64,000 nt of DNA from Rotaria sp. Silwood1 (GCA_905250075.1 CAJNOP010000098.1:456757-520756); one strand, 5' to 3'; positions 50,521 to 64,000 are shown, counted from the first letter of the stretch. Program-made: numbers and translations. Notes: a model not told the origin generated them from the letters alone.

Positions 50521-53500
50521 TATGATATACTAAAATAAGGTTAAAATAATTTTCATTTTAATAAAACAATTCTTTTATGTTTGGTTTCTACCTAAATAAA
50601 TTTATTCATAATATTAAAATAAAATATTTTTAATATCTTTGATCATATATCAGAAAATTACTAAATTAGTTCAATCAAATATAATAATTATAGAAAAAAT
50701 AAATTTGAATAATTATAGATGATCTATAGGTCGTGATGAATGTTAAATTATTTTGTTCAAATTCTAACTTCGACAAATATTCTTCATAATCTAACAAGTT
50801 CGATACTTCTTTTTGACGAATTTATTAAATATTAATAAAGAGTATACGAAACATGCACACGAGAAACTTCCGCACGACGAATCTTGCCCACGAAATAACA
50901 ATATATAGTTTTCACTTCGAAAGATGATTACAAAAAAACACAACAGAAGCAATATAAACTTTTGTTTTGCTTTCAAAAATACGTGTACGTATGTGTCATA
51001 TTTTTAATGAAATTGAAAATATTAATAAGAGAGCTCGTTGCTTTGACGATCTCAAATGTATAAATAACAATCTAATATAATCACAGTCTATTTTTTACGA
51101 TAGAAGTGAGTTCGATTGTAAATTACATATTTGAGCATTATTCAGATAAAAGTACTCTAATATCGAACACTCGTTCTCTTTCATTTTGAATCTTTTTGTG
51201 CTCAAAATAAGTGTAGTTTAATATGGTTAAAACATTAAAAGACTTACATGTCTACTAATTACAATTTTTATTTATGAGATAACAAAACTACACGTTTGCC
51301 GACAACTCATCTTGACACGCTTCTTATTAGGCTTAATTTGAAATATTCTCAATTTATTTCTTGTTGTATTTTTTTTGCAATTATCTTTCGAAATAAAAAC
51401 TAACTATATATAATTATTTCGAGCGTAACTTCCGAGATTTCAATAACTAAACAGTGAATAATAATCATTTAATTTATTATATTATAAACAAAACATGTTC
51501 TTATTACTTATGATTCATTTAAATCATCAATATATGACTTAATAAGAATAAATAAATAATAAAGAGAATAACTGTAAAATTAAGAATGATCAACTTGACA
51601 GAGCTATTTTCTGAACATCTGTCAGGATTTCATGATATATATTGAAATACTTTTTTTTGACAGTCTAATAGAGAAAATGAGGATAAGACATTATGTATGA
51701 TGTTCTGCATACTATCGACAAGTAATTCTCGAAATGTCGTTAAATCTAATAAATTAAAAAATAACTTCTAAAATTGTGCCACTTTCTTATCTCCTAATAA
51801 TAATCTCTACAAACTTCCTATGTCAATTTGCGATGTTCTATTTCTTTTTTAATTGAGTTGAGAGCCTGCATTCGTACAGGATTCATATATATATATAGAT
51901 CTTAAATACAACATTAATTAATAAATCAAGAAAACTCGAGCATTTTCATGCTTTGACATAAATTATAATCTCAATGATAGTTAATTGTCTTCATACGTCA
52001 ACAAATATTTACATTAATCGTAAGTTTGAATCTTATTTCAAACTGGAACGATAAACTTTAACGATGATCAATTCTGTCATTGACAGAACATAGTGTCATT
52101 TTAATCTAACGATAAATCTCGAAAATATAATTACCAACATTGAAGAATAGTTTCTTTAATACTTGCTTTTTTTCTATTAAATTAAATTTATACGTTATAT
52201 AAAATCAAAAACTAAACTATACTTACATGTTTCAGTTATAATATTATCAATAAATTTTTCGATGTTTATCTTGAATAGAAATATTATTTTGGACGATAAA
52301 TCTCGATAAAGTGTATTTTCTTATAAATAAATGTAGACTTTTTAACAAATATATATATCCATTAAGATTCAATTAAAAAAAATATATATATATATATATT
52401 GTCGAATTTAATAAAGATCAATTTTCTCTTTCAATAAATCATCGTATGAACTCGACTGTTAAAATAAACTCTAATTTATTCAAATAGCACTATTTATTAT
52501 AGAGAGATTTATTTTCAACTTTGATTTAATCGCTTGTTTACTATGATTACATAATTCCTAAAGGAATTTTAATATGGAATTCAACGAACTGTAATATATA
52601 CAAATTGATTGTTTGAGTAAACGTAAAAAAGAACTTGAGAGCACAATTAAATCAATTCGAATTTAATAAGTTTTAGACAGTTGAAAAATTTTATAAATCT
52701 TATTGAAAGTGGAACTTTCGATATTTTCAGAGGGAAAACAAAAACGATCATCATCATCATGATCTTATTGTTAATGTTTTCATCCGTATAAAGATGATGA
52801 TGATTATCGTCGAAATATCCTAAGGTGAAAAACAAGATGATGACAATTCTCTATTTCATATATGAAATCATTGTAATCATGTTATTTGTTTTATGTTATC
52901 TTATATTGTCAATAAGACAGTAATATCTTATGTTTTCATATTATTCTTCCACAAAAATAATAAACAAAGTACTGATGACCATTTTTATTTTCACTTTGAA
53001 AATATTGATTACTCACCTTAAAACAATATGAATTAAATATTTCTACTCTCTAAAATCTATTACGAACGAATTGATTTTCCCTGATAGATGGATAAGAATT
53101 AGTTAAAGTATGTATATATCAATTACATAAATAATATCATTTCATAAAACAAAAAATCATATTTATATATAAGTCGCTGTAAAGATTACTTATTGCTATT
53201 TAGTCATTTACCTTTTTCAATGAAAAGGCTTGAATTTTTTTGTAATTAGAACACGAAATATTACTTAACAGTTTTCTTTAATTTATCTAAAATATTTTTA
53301 TAAATCTAGAAGAATCTGCCTATTGTATAAGAATAAAAATAGACACTCTATTACGAAGCTCAATGACCTTTGATTAAATATGACGTACAAAGAAAAGTAG
53401 CAGAAAAAAAAACGTTTATAAGAACTGACGCAGCACTTTTTTTCCTTTCAACTCTTGCTATAGTTCAAAAAGACTTCATTCGTATTTTTAATATATTGCA

Positions 53501-56490
53501 GATATGTAGGTCATTCTGCAGTAATTAATATTTAGTGAAAAGAATAACATAATGTCAACATATGACAATATTTGAATAATTTTCTTTTTAACAAATGATA
53601 TCTATACGTTGACAATCAACGTAAAATATTTTGAATATCAATTTAAAAGACTACATAAATATATATAATGTCTAGTTGATATTAAAGAAAGAACAAGCAA
53701 AAGTTTACCGAGTGTAGATATTTGATTATGTTGTTCTGTTGACAGTTGAATGAAAATTATTTGATTATTTGAAAGATCTATGTTATATAATATCAATCTG
53801 ACCTTTTTGTCTTTCTTATTACTTAATAGTGAGTTGTCTTTCTTTTATCCAATTATATTAAAAATATATTTATTTTTTTTTCTTTCTTTTCATTTTGTTT
53901 CATGGCCATGTAAAATTAGATGGCGCTAGCATTTTTACAGGTTAATCATGACAGTGTTTGTGAACAACTCTTTACGAGTAAAATGAACAAGAGAGTCAAA
54001 TATTCTATTGTAAATTAAAGACGTAATCAGAATTTTGACACAAGAGGAAAACGTTTGACCTCCTTGTTCACTCTTTATAATGACGCTACTGTTGTAGATT
54101 ATCATTATTTCTTTATGAACAACAGTTTATATATATATGGTTGTCACTTCGGTTCTTTTATGATACCGAACAAAAATGTCCAAAAAATATGTTAAAAAGA
54201 TATAGAAAAAAATTGCTACCAGCAATAGAATATGAAAGATTACTGTTCTATGAAGTATGCTCACTTTCAATGTTCAATAAACACTCTCGGCCGGTTTGTG
54301 TCGATTGTTAGTGTTAATGTATCGTTCTAATGATTTTATTGGCGGTTCTCTCCAATAACATTGATCAAAGTAGTGGTATACATATACCAAGTACTTCAAA
54401 TGTTTGCAACATGGTTTATGTTGCATTCATCTCTGTACAGACATAACATAGAATCATAAGCTTTTCTTTAGAAGATGTGTCATCGAATTCTCTAGAAACT
54501 TCTATTTTGGTTAATTAAAAACAATTCAAGTGATTTTTTTTCAAGGTCATAATATAATTCTAAGGAATTCGTTCAATACTCGCTCATTTTATAATGTTTT
54601 TCTATGATTTTTTGCTGTAACAACAGGTACCTAAAGACTATATTTTTGCTTTCGATAGAATATTAGATGCTCTTTCACAATTATGCATACGCGTTTTATT
54701 ACAATATATTCTTGTCCAATGCAAATGGTCTGTATTAGTTGCTGCAGTGAAATATATGCTATTGGACTATATTCCAAACGAAAACTAAAGATTGATGAAT
54801 AGTTGTACAACAATGTTTAAGTTTCCGAACAAAAGGAATTTCTCTCATAAAACTATCAAATTTTAGGTGCTACTACCAAGCCAAAAATATATCTTCAGAA
54901 AATGCAAAAATTAACTGAAAATTCTTACAAAGTATACAGAATTTATGCATAAACTGAATACAAATATTTACTAGAAATTTTGAAGTTTATCAAGACATGA
55001 GAAGCGAATTTTTCGTTAAACTTCAGCCATTACTTGCATCTCACCAAGGACTTTCTATAGAAGTTCAACAATTGTTATGACATGAAAAAGCAATGTCTAG
55101 GTAATTTAATTAATCATTATTCTCTGCCGAGGATTTTTCTAGTTACTTTCGGAAATTACGAAAATCTTTAAAAACCTAGAAATGGATCAAAACAACTAAG
55201 GTCCAAGTCACGAATGTTAGAGACATTCTGGTAATTACTACTACATCACAGTGAATTGTTCACAGAAGTTTGAAAGATTTGAAAACATGAAAAGAAATTT
55301 CTATCTAAATGTTGACGAATTTTCAGTAATAATCAAAAGATTATGAAAAGAATGGAAATTTCTATAATGTCGTTGCTTTAAATGTCTACAGTTTAAGAAA
55401 TAAATTTATGAAAATAGAGAACTCGAACACTCAAAACTGATCAGAATTTGTTGTAAACTCCAAGGAAATACAGACAATTTCTTGAAAATCGACTAGAAAT
55501 TTCTTTTTCATGTTTTTTTGTATTATAAAGTAGTGAAAAAATTCGTTTTGATTTGGTAGCAATTGCCATGATTTGCCTGATATAATTTGTCTGGTTGTTA
55601 AGATTTTCCAAAGTGTCATGGTCATTTTCTCTGCAGGTATATCTTATTAAGAAAATAAATTAGCAATTTCCTTGTGATTTATGAGTAGTTTAAGGGAAAT
55701 CCTTCGAAATATATTTATCAGTTTGAATGTTGTTGATCAAGTTTATTTTAATAATAAAACATTTTTTATTTGATGATTAGTCAGAGATAAGATCTATTAA
55801 ACATTTTCCTATCTATAGGATGGATGAATAATAGGATCTTCAAATAGATGACTAATATCGAAACAATGTCTATCGATTTATTAATATAAATTAATGATTT
55901 CAATAAATAGACATATTTAAGTTAACAATTGTATTGAAAAAACTGTTAAGAATTTCTTTAAAAATTTTTTTATTCAGAGAATTATTTTTTGTGAATGTTT
56001 TCGAATACAGTTTTTTTTTACTGATTTTTCTTATCAAAATTTGTCGAAACTTAAAAATTTTTCAAAAGAATTCTTGAAACTTTTCATCAATCAAAGATCG
56101 ATGCATCCACTTATACTTACAATTCAATTAGGACTCAAGTTAATGATTTTAATCAATAGATTGCCTGCTCTAAAACATATTATAAATAGCGTCAACTGAT
56201 ATAGACAAATAGATACCATTCGAAATATTGATCAGAGTTTTCAAAAGATTAAATTGATAAGTAATGACATCTATGAAACGATTGTTCTGAATAGTTTTTA
56301 TAAATTCTCCAATCTGCATAACATAAAAATGAGTCAATCAAATAGAATCTTGACTACTTTCTTTTTTTATCTTGTTCTTTTAAGTAAAAGGGTTACGCGA
56401 TTATCTTTAACATAGGTATACAATAGTTTTTTTTTTGTTCTTACTCTTATTGAAAGCCATTGATTTTAATTTTAGTTAAAAGAATAAAAA
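50521..56490. other. Intergenic, no gene seen
   Basis: Six kilobases, AT-rich, with short (TA)n tracts (about 51886-51898, 52382-52400). Frames such as those at 52647-52835 or 55431-55625 lack domains and splice context. The distal end should carry the PGM2 promoter. Confidence 0.45.
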
Positions 56491-59316
56491 ATGTCATCAG
56501 AGAAAGAGATAAAAAAAACTCCATCAGATGAAGTGTTAAAGTTGACTGAACTTTGGCTTAAGTGGGATCAATGTGAAACAACAAGAAAAGAAATTGAACA
56601 ACTTAAAGTATTTTTGTTCTTGTAAATAATAATTCATAAAAACTACAAAAGAAAAATTCTATATTAAGAATGAATCAAAATGGGATGATTTGCAAGTTCG
56701 TTTATCACATCGAATTCAATTTGGTACAGCTGGTCTTCGTGCTAAAATGGGTAGTGGATTTGCTTTAATGAATGAATTAACTGTAATTCAAGCAACACAA
56801 GGTCTTATTCGTCATATTCAAACAACATTTAAAGATAAAAAAGAAGCTCTTTCGGTTGTTATTGGTTTTGATGCTCGTCATCAATCAAAAAATTTTGCTC
56901 GTTTAGCTGCATCTTTATTTGCTCATGAAAACATTCATGTTTATTTATTTAATTCAACAACAGTTCCAACACCATTTATTCCATTTTCTATTCAAAAATT
57001 AAAATGTCAAGGTGGAATTGTTGTTACAGCAAGTCATAATCCTAAAGATGATAATGGTTATAAAGTTTATTGGGAAAATGGTGCACAAATTATTTCACCA
57101 TTAGATACTTATATTGCTCATTCAATTGACAATAATTTAGAACCATGGAAAGGAAAGGCATGGAATTTAGATATTCTTCAAGATAAAAACTCGACATTAA
57201 TTTCTGATCCGATTGAAAAAGTAGTTTTCTTTTTATTTAAAAATTATTTTAATATATATATATATATTTATGTTAGATTCGTGATTTATATATGAAAAAT
57301 TTAACAAATTTATGTTATTTCCCTGAATTAAATGAAAAAACTGAATTAAAATTTGTTTATACACCTGTTCATGGTGTTGGTCAAGTTTATGCTGAACAAG
57401 CCTTTGCTACATTTAAATTTCGACCATTTATATCTGTTGATGAACAAAAAGATCCTAATCCTGATTTTCCAACAGTTAAATATCCAAATCCAGAAGAAGG
57501 AAAAGAAACACTTGAATGTGCTATTAGAGCAGCTAACAAAAATAATGCAGATTTTATTTTAGCAACTGATCCAGATGCTGATCGATTTGCATTAGCTGAA
57601 AGAGACGCACAAGGAATAAGTCAAACTGGTTGGAATATTTTATCAGGAAATCAATTAGGAGCTTTATTAGGTAAGTTATTTTTCATTTTTTAATTAATAT
57701 AACTTAAACACACATTATCAACAAGCACATTTTTTTACGATTATATTATTATAAATTTTTAACTTAAAAAAAAGACAAGCCAATAAAACAAAACAAAAAT
57801 AATGATTGTCAATAACTATGTTGTATGTAAATCGACTTTTTCCCATATTTCTTTTTTATTCAATAATAAATGTCAAATAGTTCTGTAGAAGTCATAGAAT
57901 ATCCTTCAATAATTGCTCATGAGTCATAAAACATGATTAAGTTTTCGATGAAATATTTCTAAAAATTTTTCTTGAAGTGGTATGCATTTTGATATGTTGT
58001 TATTGCTGGATCACTTGGAGAAATTTTTTTAATAAAATACAAGAATTAAATTGCTCGTTAGGAGTCAATCAATTCTTTTTCTTTTTGCATTGGTTTAACA
58101 TAAGTATTGGTTGTTAGTTGAATATTTTATTTTAAGTTAATAGAATAATTAATCATTTCAAGTGACTAAACGTTAAAATCGAAAAAATTCTATTTATTCT
58201 AGGTTGGTGGCGTTGGTTTACTTGGCGTAATCGAAATCCAACAGTTGATGTTAAAGATGTTTATATGCTTTATTCAACTGTTTCATCACATATACTTAAA
58301 TCCATTGGTGACGTTGAAGGTTTTAATACAATTGATACATTAACAGGTTTTAAATGGCTTGGAAATAAATCAATTGAATTAATCAATAATAATAAACATG
58401 TTATTTTTGCTTTTGAAGAAGCAATGTTAGTTGGTTATTATTATATTTAATTAAATAGATAAATTCGTTGTTTTTTTTATAATTTTAGTGGATTTATGTG
58501 TGATCCAAAAAATGTATTAGACAAAGATGGAATATCAGCAATGGTTATTGGAGCTGAAATGTGTACTTATTTAAAGTCAATTGGACGAACATTATATGAA
58601 CAATTAAATCAAATATCATTACTCTATGGTTATCATATTAATAATAATTCTTATGTTATTTGTAATAAAACAGATGTTATGCTTAAAATGTTTAATCGTT
58701 TAAGACATTATGATCAACGAGAAGATCAACAAAAACAGGTTATTTAAATATTATTTTGTTTTATTTTCTCAATAATTTTTCTTTTTCTCTTTAATTCTCA
58801 TAGGAACATAGTAAAGCTGATAAACATGAAGCAAAGGAACCTGAAGTTCTTGTTCAATATTCTAATAAAATAAAAACCCATTTAAGTGCAGATGAAAATG
58901 AACAAGTCGATTCAAAAGATGAAGAATATGTTTATCCAAAAACATGTGGCAAATATAATATAACTGGTATTAGAGATTTAACTGTTGGAATTGAAGCTGA
59001 CTTTCGTGGTCAAGGAACAGATAAAAAACCAACACTTCCTTGTTCATCATCAACACAAATGATAACATTTTATTTTGACAATGGCTGTGAAATAACAATA
59101 CGTGCAAGTGGAACTGAACCAAAAATAAAATGGTATTCAGAAATACGAAAAAAAATTAAAAATAAACAAACATCTGAAGATAATCCAATGATTAATGATG
59201 AGCAGTTTAAAAAAGAAACTAAACAAGAACTTGATCAATTAGTTGAAACTGTTATTGAACAATTTTTACAACCGGATAAAAATGGTCTTATTCAACGAGA
59301 AACAACAGCTAAATAA
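56491..59316 (+). CDS. PGM2: Phosphoglucomutase-2 / phosphopentomutase (6 exons, about 682 aa)
   Basis: An alpha-D-phosphohexomutase that interconverts ribose-1-P and ribose-5-P (and glucose phosphates) through a phosphoserine, in the cytosol. Exons 56491-56607, 56669-57220, 57277-57670, 58203-58425, 58489-58738 and 58804-59316 join in frame. Seen: FGTAGLR (substrate loop), TASHNPKDDNGYKVYW with the phosphorylated Ser at about 161, TPVHGVG, the metal-binding loop DPDADR (321-326), FAFEEA-IGFMC across an intron, and RASGTEPKIKW (612 onward), the phosphate-binding loop. All catalytic motifs are intact. At 682 aa it is about 70 residues longer than human PGM2 (612); part of the excess is a Lys/Glu/Asp-rich insertion encoded around 58700-58935. 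PGM2L1 is an alternative name. An acceptor-like TTTTAG lies 15 nt before the ATG. Confidence 0.94.
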
Positions 59317-60274
59317 TCAATACATGACTTTTAACAACATTCCAATTTTTATGATTAGTTTGGGTGATTCTTTTTCAAAATCTTATCCTTGCTGCAATAA
59401 ACTTTTTAGTCTATATCAAGAAGAACATTTCATTGTTTAACAAAATAGATCATATAAGCAGTTTTAATACCTCAGCTGATACATATATTAACATAAAAAA
59501 GTTTTCTTAAAAATCTCTGATAACATTGTTATTGCTAAGTGGCTTGATATTATTTTCGAGTATTTTAGATAAGTCTCTGTAAATATTCATTAATATAAAT
59601 TATCTATATCTCTGTTACATTTTTTAGATGCTTATAACAATAATAGAAACTTATTTAAAGTTTTTTTTTAGTGTCAGACGTACTGTTCAAGTCTTGCTAT
59701 GGGCATCATCCTTCACCCTATGTTCGGTCATAGTTGACCCATTCAGAAAAAAATTAATCAAAAAGCAATTCACGACGATTTTTCGATAACCTCCTATCGA
59801 TAAAAGAGAACGATTTGTAATTTTGTTAATAACTTTTCCTCTTGACTGAATCATGAAGATTATCATAGACTTTCTCTTTCCATTCTTTTGCTGGTTTCAC
59901 AGTGCTATCCTATAAGAGGCCACTGAGTATGTACACATATCTTTGGTCTCTTGCATCATATCAATGTGCTTCGATAGCATTTACATAGTATTACATTTTA
60001 TCGAGCGATAATCCTTTCTCAATAGTTGTACACAGGTTGTGATATTCATAATTATCTCGTTCTTGATACTTCTTTTTTTCGTTTTTTTTTTACTCTCCCT
60101 CTCTATCGTCTATCTAACTCTTCTATCTGTTATTATCTTTCTTCTCTGTTCTCTTCTTCAAGCTTTTATCTATTTGTCATATCCCTCGATTTTAACTACA
60201 AGTGTTTATAATTGTAAAATTTTAAAGTAAATTCTTAAGGTGTCTACCACATTTCGGAATTTTTGTTAATTTTC

Positions 60275-60540
60275 AGTCCAGTAAGACGAGTCACAGTCAA
60301 AAACAATCTAAGATAATTATTAAAACCTTTTTGAACACATAAACTGTGAGATTCACATCATTTTTAAAAACACTGCACACATGCACAGATAAAAAAAAAT
60401 ACTTTGAAAGTTATTCATAAGATTATAGATGCATGAAATGTTCTGTAGAAAATCATGTGAATCGCCATAGTTTATGTGTTTAAAAAGGTTTTAATTGTTA
60501 TTTCAGACCGTTTTTGACTGTAACCCATCTGACTAGACTA
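60275..60540. mobile_element. Short foldback/MITE-like element
   Basis: The left arm 60275-60363 reads AGTCCAGTAAGACGAGTCAC ... and the complement of the right arm (about 60448-60540) reads AGTCTAGTCAGATGGGTTAC ..., with ACAGTCAAAAAC, TTAAAACCTTTTT and ACACATAAACT shared. The spacer is about 85 bp. A GACGAGTCACAGT string found in this left arm recurs at about 63518. No certain target duplication. Confidence 0.65.
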
Positions 60541-62052
60541 TGAAGATCGAAAAGACAGATTTCTAATATGTAGCAGAAATTCGACAGATTTACTCAAGAG
60601 CAAATGTAATGTTGGGAAAACCAAGAACAATGGAATATCGAATTTTAAAAGTATTTAGCTACACATCATCAGAATTGAATAACGATGGCAATAATCTTAG
60701 TTCGTTAGGTAGAAAATGAAAAGAAATTACTTTAAATACTTCGAGTATGGCCCGTTGTAATGATTTAGCACATCGGCAACAAACTGAACAAAGCTTGAAT
60801 CTTCGATGTAGAAATGAGTGTTGCTCAATGAAGGCAAAGCTATATTGTTCTAAATGTTAATTATATCTGTCTTAACGTAACACGTCGTTGTTTTATACAC
60901 TATCATTGTCAATGATTAAATATATACACACATGTGATGTACTAATATTTATTTCTTAAATTTTTTTCATTCTGAACTTAAGTTATAATGATATCAAAAT
61001 TATTATATATTATTTTGAAAAATAATTCACTTTCTGAAAAAAAAACTCACAATAGTAAAACAACAGATAATTGTGAGAAACTGTTAACAAGTAAATTTTT
61101 CATGTTATTTAACACGATTGACCTATTTTTGACTAAAACAATAGCAAATAAATATATAGATGAAGATTATTATCAGAAGAAGATAACAAACAGAAAAGAT
61201 CTTTCGTTTTTCTTGATACTTATTGACCATAAAATATAAGAGTATATCTTTTTATTGTAACTAATGACATACTATCACTTGTGTCGTATAAAATACGACG
61301 TCAATAAAAATTCATAAGAGAATAAAAATACTCGTTCGATAGCATAGACTACCAATTTGATAATACTAATAAAGATTTCAACAAATATTTAACAGTTCAA
61401 ATAGAACATAAAAAAAGGACACAATTAATGATAAGATGGTTTTTTGAGGGCATGACCATTACAATCGTATGTGTCGTGTCATAATAAATATTTCAGACAT
61501 CAACATTTCAAGAGAATGATCATTAGATAAAAGGAATTTTTGTCAGTAATGTTCTCAATGAATATTAAGAATTTGATTATTGAAACAAAAATGTCTCTCG
61601 AATCATCTCAAAAAGAAAAGACTAAAAAAATAAGTTAAATATGGATTTAGGTTAACAATCTTACAAGGAATTAAACTGAAAAATTGAATAACATTTATTC
61701 AGGGAAAAATATCCAATATCTATAGATTAACAGACAAATATTCTCCTAGTAAGGTAAATAATACTGTTGAATTTGTTTTCCTTGTTATCGAGCTTGTTTC
61801 TATCATTTTCATTAAGATTTTATTAGTAATGATGGATTGTAACATACGGAAATATGTCGATCATATAGATGCATGAGACTAGTTAGAATCGATGATTTTA
61901 TCTTAATGCTTTTAATCCAATATTTATTTCCTTTATTATACAAAGGAGTATTTATCCAAAAAACATTAAAAAGAATGAATAAACATCACATGTTTGACAA
62001 AGACTATTGCATTGAGATATAATTTTATTTTAATATTAAGAAACATAGAAAC

Positions 62053-62059
62053 AAAAAAA
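62053..62059 (-). terminator. Pol III T-run behind tRNA-Phe
   Basis: Seven T residues on the minus strand, 7 nt after the last tRNA base, as expected for RNA polymerase III termination. Confidence 0.8.
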
Positions 62060-62066
62060 GAAATGA

Positions 62067-62077
62067 TGCCGTGACCC

Positions 62078-62134
<57 letters not shown>

Positions 62135-62139
62135 CCGGC
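62067..62139 (-). tRNA. tRNA-Phe (GAA)
   Basis: The minus strand folds as a 73-nt cloverleaf. The A box TAGCTCAGTTGG and B box GGTTCGATCCC are intact, and the anticodon loop is CTGAAGA, giving anticodon GAA. The anticodon stem CAGA/TCTG and the T stem CCCTGG/CCGGG region pair as in eukaryotic tRNA-Phe. The acceptor stem GCCGGGA/TCACGGC has one G-A mismatch at the fifth pair. No intron. CCA is not encoded, as usual in eukaryotes. Confidence 0.95.
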
Positions 62140-64000
62140 GATATAAATCGGTTTCAATTTGTATTATATTCTGAAATAGAATTTTTTCTGAGTAATCAAA
62201 TAATCACTCGCGCTGAATAATTAAGAATTATACACAGTTTAGTGAAAGTCCTATCATTAAACAGTTATGACACATAAAATGTTCTTATTGAACGAATTCG
62301 GAGACAAACACCGTTCTTATTTTGTTTTTCTTTTTCTGAGTTTAAGATTCTCATTGTTAAAAACAAAAAATGATCTCTTGATATTTCGAAGCACAAGACT
62401 ATTTGCACATTTCTTTTTCGCATGTTTGACAAATATGGATTAATACTTTTCGAAGAGACATATAAAAAAAAGTATTCAAGGACTTATAAAATCATTTCTT
62501 GTTAAGTCTGTACGCAAATGTGATTTGCTGAGATACATATCACTATGTTGGAAGCATTTTTAATAACATTATTCATATAAACCAAAAATCAAAAATTTCA
62601 CCGTTAAATTTTTAGCTAAAAAAAATGAATATTTTTAATTATCAAGAGAGCAAATTGAATTCATCCCTATAATATATTCGATAGTTCATTTTACTCAAAC
62701 ATAAAGATCAAATTGAACTTGTTTCTTTTGTAACACAATTTAGTCTTTCTTGTTTTATGTATTCTCAACATTAAATAAGTTTTTTTTTAATTTTTATTTT
62801 ATTAAATCATTTAATGCTAATTAAACACGATATCAATATTTTTATTATTTTTTATTATAAAATAATTTCTACATTTCTATATGTGTATTTGCAGAAACAA
62901 ATACCACCGAACAATTCTTTTACGTGAATATAGATTGTTTTTTAATTTGAATGATGTTTTAGTTATAATAATGATTAATTTTATTTAAATAAAAGATAAA
63001 TAATTGGGTCAACTAGCAACATGGAAGTCTTACAACGCTAAGAAAATCAACATTTGAAATAATTCGTAGATAAAAGTAGAATACAAAAAGACAAACCATG
63101 AAAATAAATTAGTTTATTCAAAGAAAGATTTCTTTCGAATTAGCTGCAGACATATTTCCTGACGATTCCCAGTTATAATTGTTTCAATTAATGTAATCAC
63201 ATGCTCAGAAAACAGCCAATGCAACTCTATGCCGGACGCAAAACCGAAACTTCGCATCGAAATAATCAACAGTTGTTATTGAGTATGAGAAAAAAACTAT
63301 ACTGGCATTCGAAAAATAATACGGATATATATGAATCAGTTTAGGTAATGTTTTCAAAATAAAAATAGTTTTGCAGTTTTATGAAATTCTATTTAACAAC
63401 TCTTTAATTTAAAGAAACAGCATCTTTATAGTAAAAACTAGTAGAGACCAAAAGATTTTGTGCTTACGTAAAAAGAAATTATTTATTTGACACGAAAACT
63501 AGATTTCTACCAGAGATAGACGAGTCACAGTGCAAGAACACCCACCTCACCGCGGAGTGATGCTAAAAATTTTGGCAGTCAGAATGATGGTACGATGTCG
63601 CAAAAATTGGCGATTTTTTTGCCTTCTGAAGAAACTGTTTTTTCTTTTAAAAACGAAGTTAAGTCCGTAAAAGTTAGTAATTTCCATTGTTTTGCTTGCA
63701 TTTTGAAACAGTTTATATGCATTTTATGTATACTATACTTGACATCATTCAAATTAGACACTGATGTGACATATATCTCAGAAGAACAATAAAATTTCTG
63801 CAAACGCTTGTATATAACCATTTTGCATAGTGTATGACCGTACTGTGACGTTGATGTGGTTCAATACTACTATCATATACTTTTTGTCACCATATACGAC
63901 ACAATAGGGTCATACATGCGTACATATGAAGCAAAACTTAGAAAGTGTATAGGGCATCCGAAAATTATATGACACACCATCGATATTGCCAAAAAATATT
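62140..64000. other. Intergenic to window end
   Basis: No supported gene. Around 63515-63560 and from 63800 on, the sequence turns more CpG-rich and shares short strings with other elements in the window (GACGAGTCACAGT; ATACGAC), so transposon remnants are likely. Confidence 0.4.

Larger units (their letters stand above)
59317..62066. other. Intergenic with one foldback element
   Basis: No gene supported. A foldback element lies at 60275-60540; the rest is AT-rich with a pyrimidine-rich stretch at about 60060-60180. Confidence 0.45.

Noticed and set aside
61966-62157. 63-codon minus-strand frame
   Set aside because: It overlaps the tRNA-Phe gene; its peptide GIAQLGERQTEDLKVPGSI is simply the translated tRNA.
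63595-63821. Overlapping 65- and 80-codon frames on both strands
   Set aside because: No domain or splice context; the region shares short strings with repeats in the window.
1-64000. CRISPR arrays, operons, prokaryotic islands or horizontally acquired genes
   Set aside because: None seen: every recognised gene is intron-bearing and metazoan in type, and no direct-repeat/spacer arrays are present.

Overview
The window is eukaryotic nuclear DNA that is very AT-rich (long A/T runs and only rare CpG-rich patches). It carries small multi-exon protein genes whose introns are mostly 45-80 bp with GT-AG borders, a few introns of 0.6-2.1 kb loaded with foldback elements, one nuclear tRNA gene and one 100-N assembly gap. 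The proteins are clearly metazoan: septin 7, long-chain acyl-CoA synthetase, WDR75, mitochondrial ATP synthase subunit b, MRPL39, an RNF217-type RBR ligase, a nuclear receptor and PGM2. Short introns, many MITE-like elements, partly decayed gene copies and a splice-acceptor-like AG just upstream of nearly every start codon fit a rotifer best, most likely a bdelloid. This is an inference; nothing in the window names the species.

Layout. Minus strand: septin 7 (1034-3282), acyl-CoA synthetase (8910-13844), WDR75 (14428-22751) and ATP synthase b (23649-24682). Plus strand: an unrecognised Lys-rich protein (26709-27435) and an unrecognised coiled-coil protein with a Tudor-like C-terminus (29812-31147). 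A decayed 3' part of CFAP251/WDR66 (minus, about 31495-32640) abuts a GGGAATCC minisatellite and lies next to the 100-N gap (33345-33444). Plus strand: MRPL39 (35311-36394) and an RNF217-like RBR ligase (37448-39696). A decayed orphan coding remnant follows (about 42728-43190). Then come a nuclear receptor (minus, 48667-50520), PGM2 (plus, 56491-59316) and tRNA-Phe (minus, 62067-62139). About half of the window is intergenic sequence in which I see no gene.

Mobile DNA is frequent but non-autonomous. The best case is a 716-bp hAT-type element at 7270-7985 with a perfect 8-bp target duplication. A 430-bp mariner-type foldback bounded by TA lies in a WDR75 intron, and other foldbacks lie at 9578-10324, 33541-33892 and 60275-60540. 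No transposase gene was found.

The genes are ordinary housekeeping genes and do not form an operon or a shared pathway, although two of them (ATP synthase b, MRPL39) are mitochondrial. The points most worth checking are the consistent acceptor site upstream of start codons (spliced-leader trans-splicing), the unrecognised coiled-coil/Tudor-like protein with a CGTATACG palindrome cluster just upstream, and the CFAP251 remnant whose in-frame stops are all TAA.
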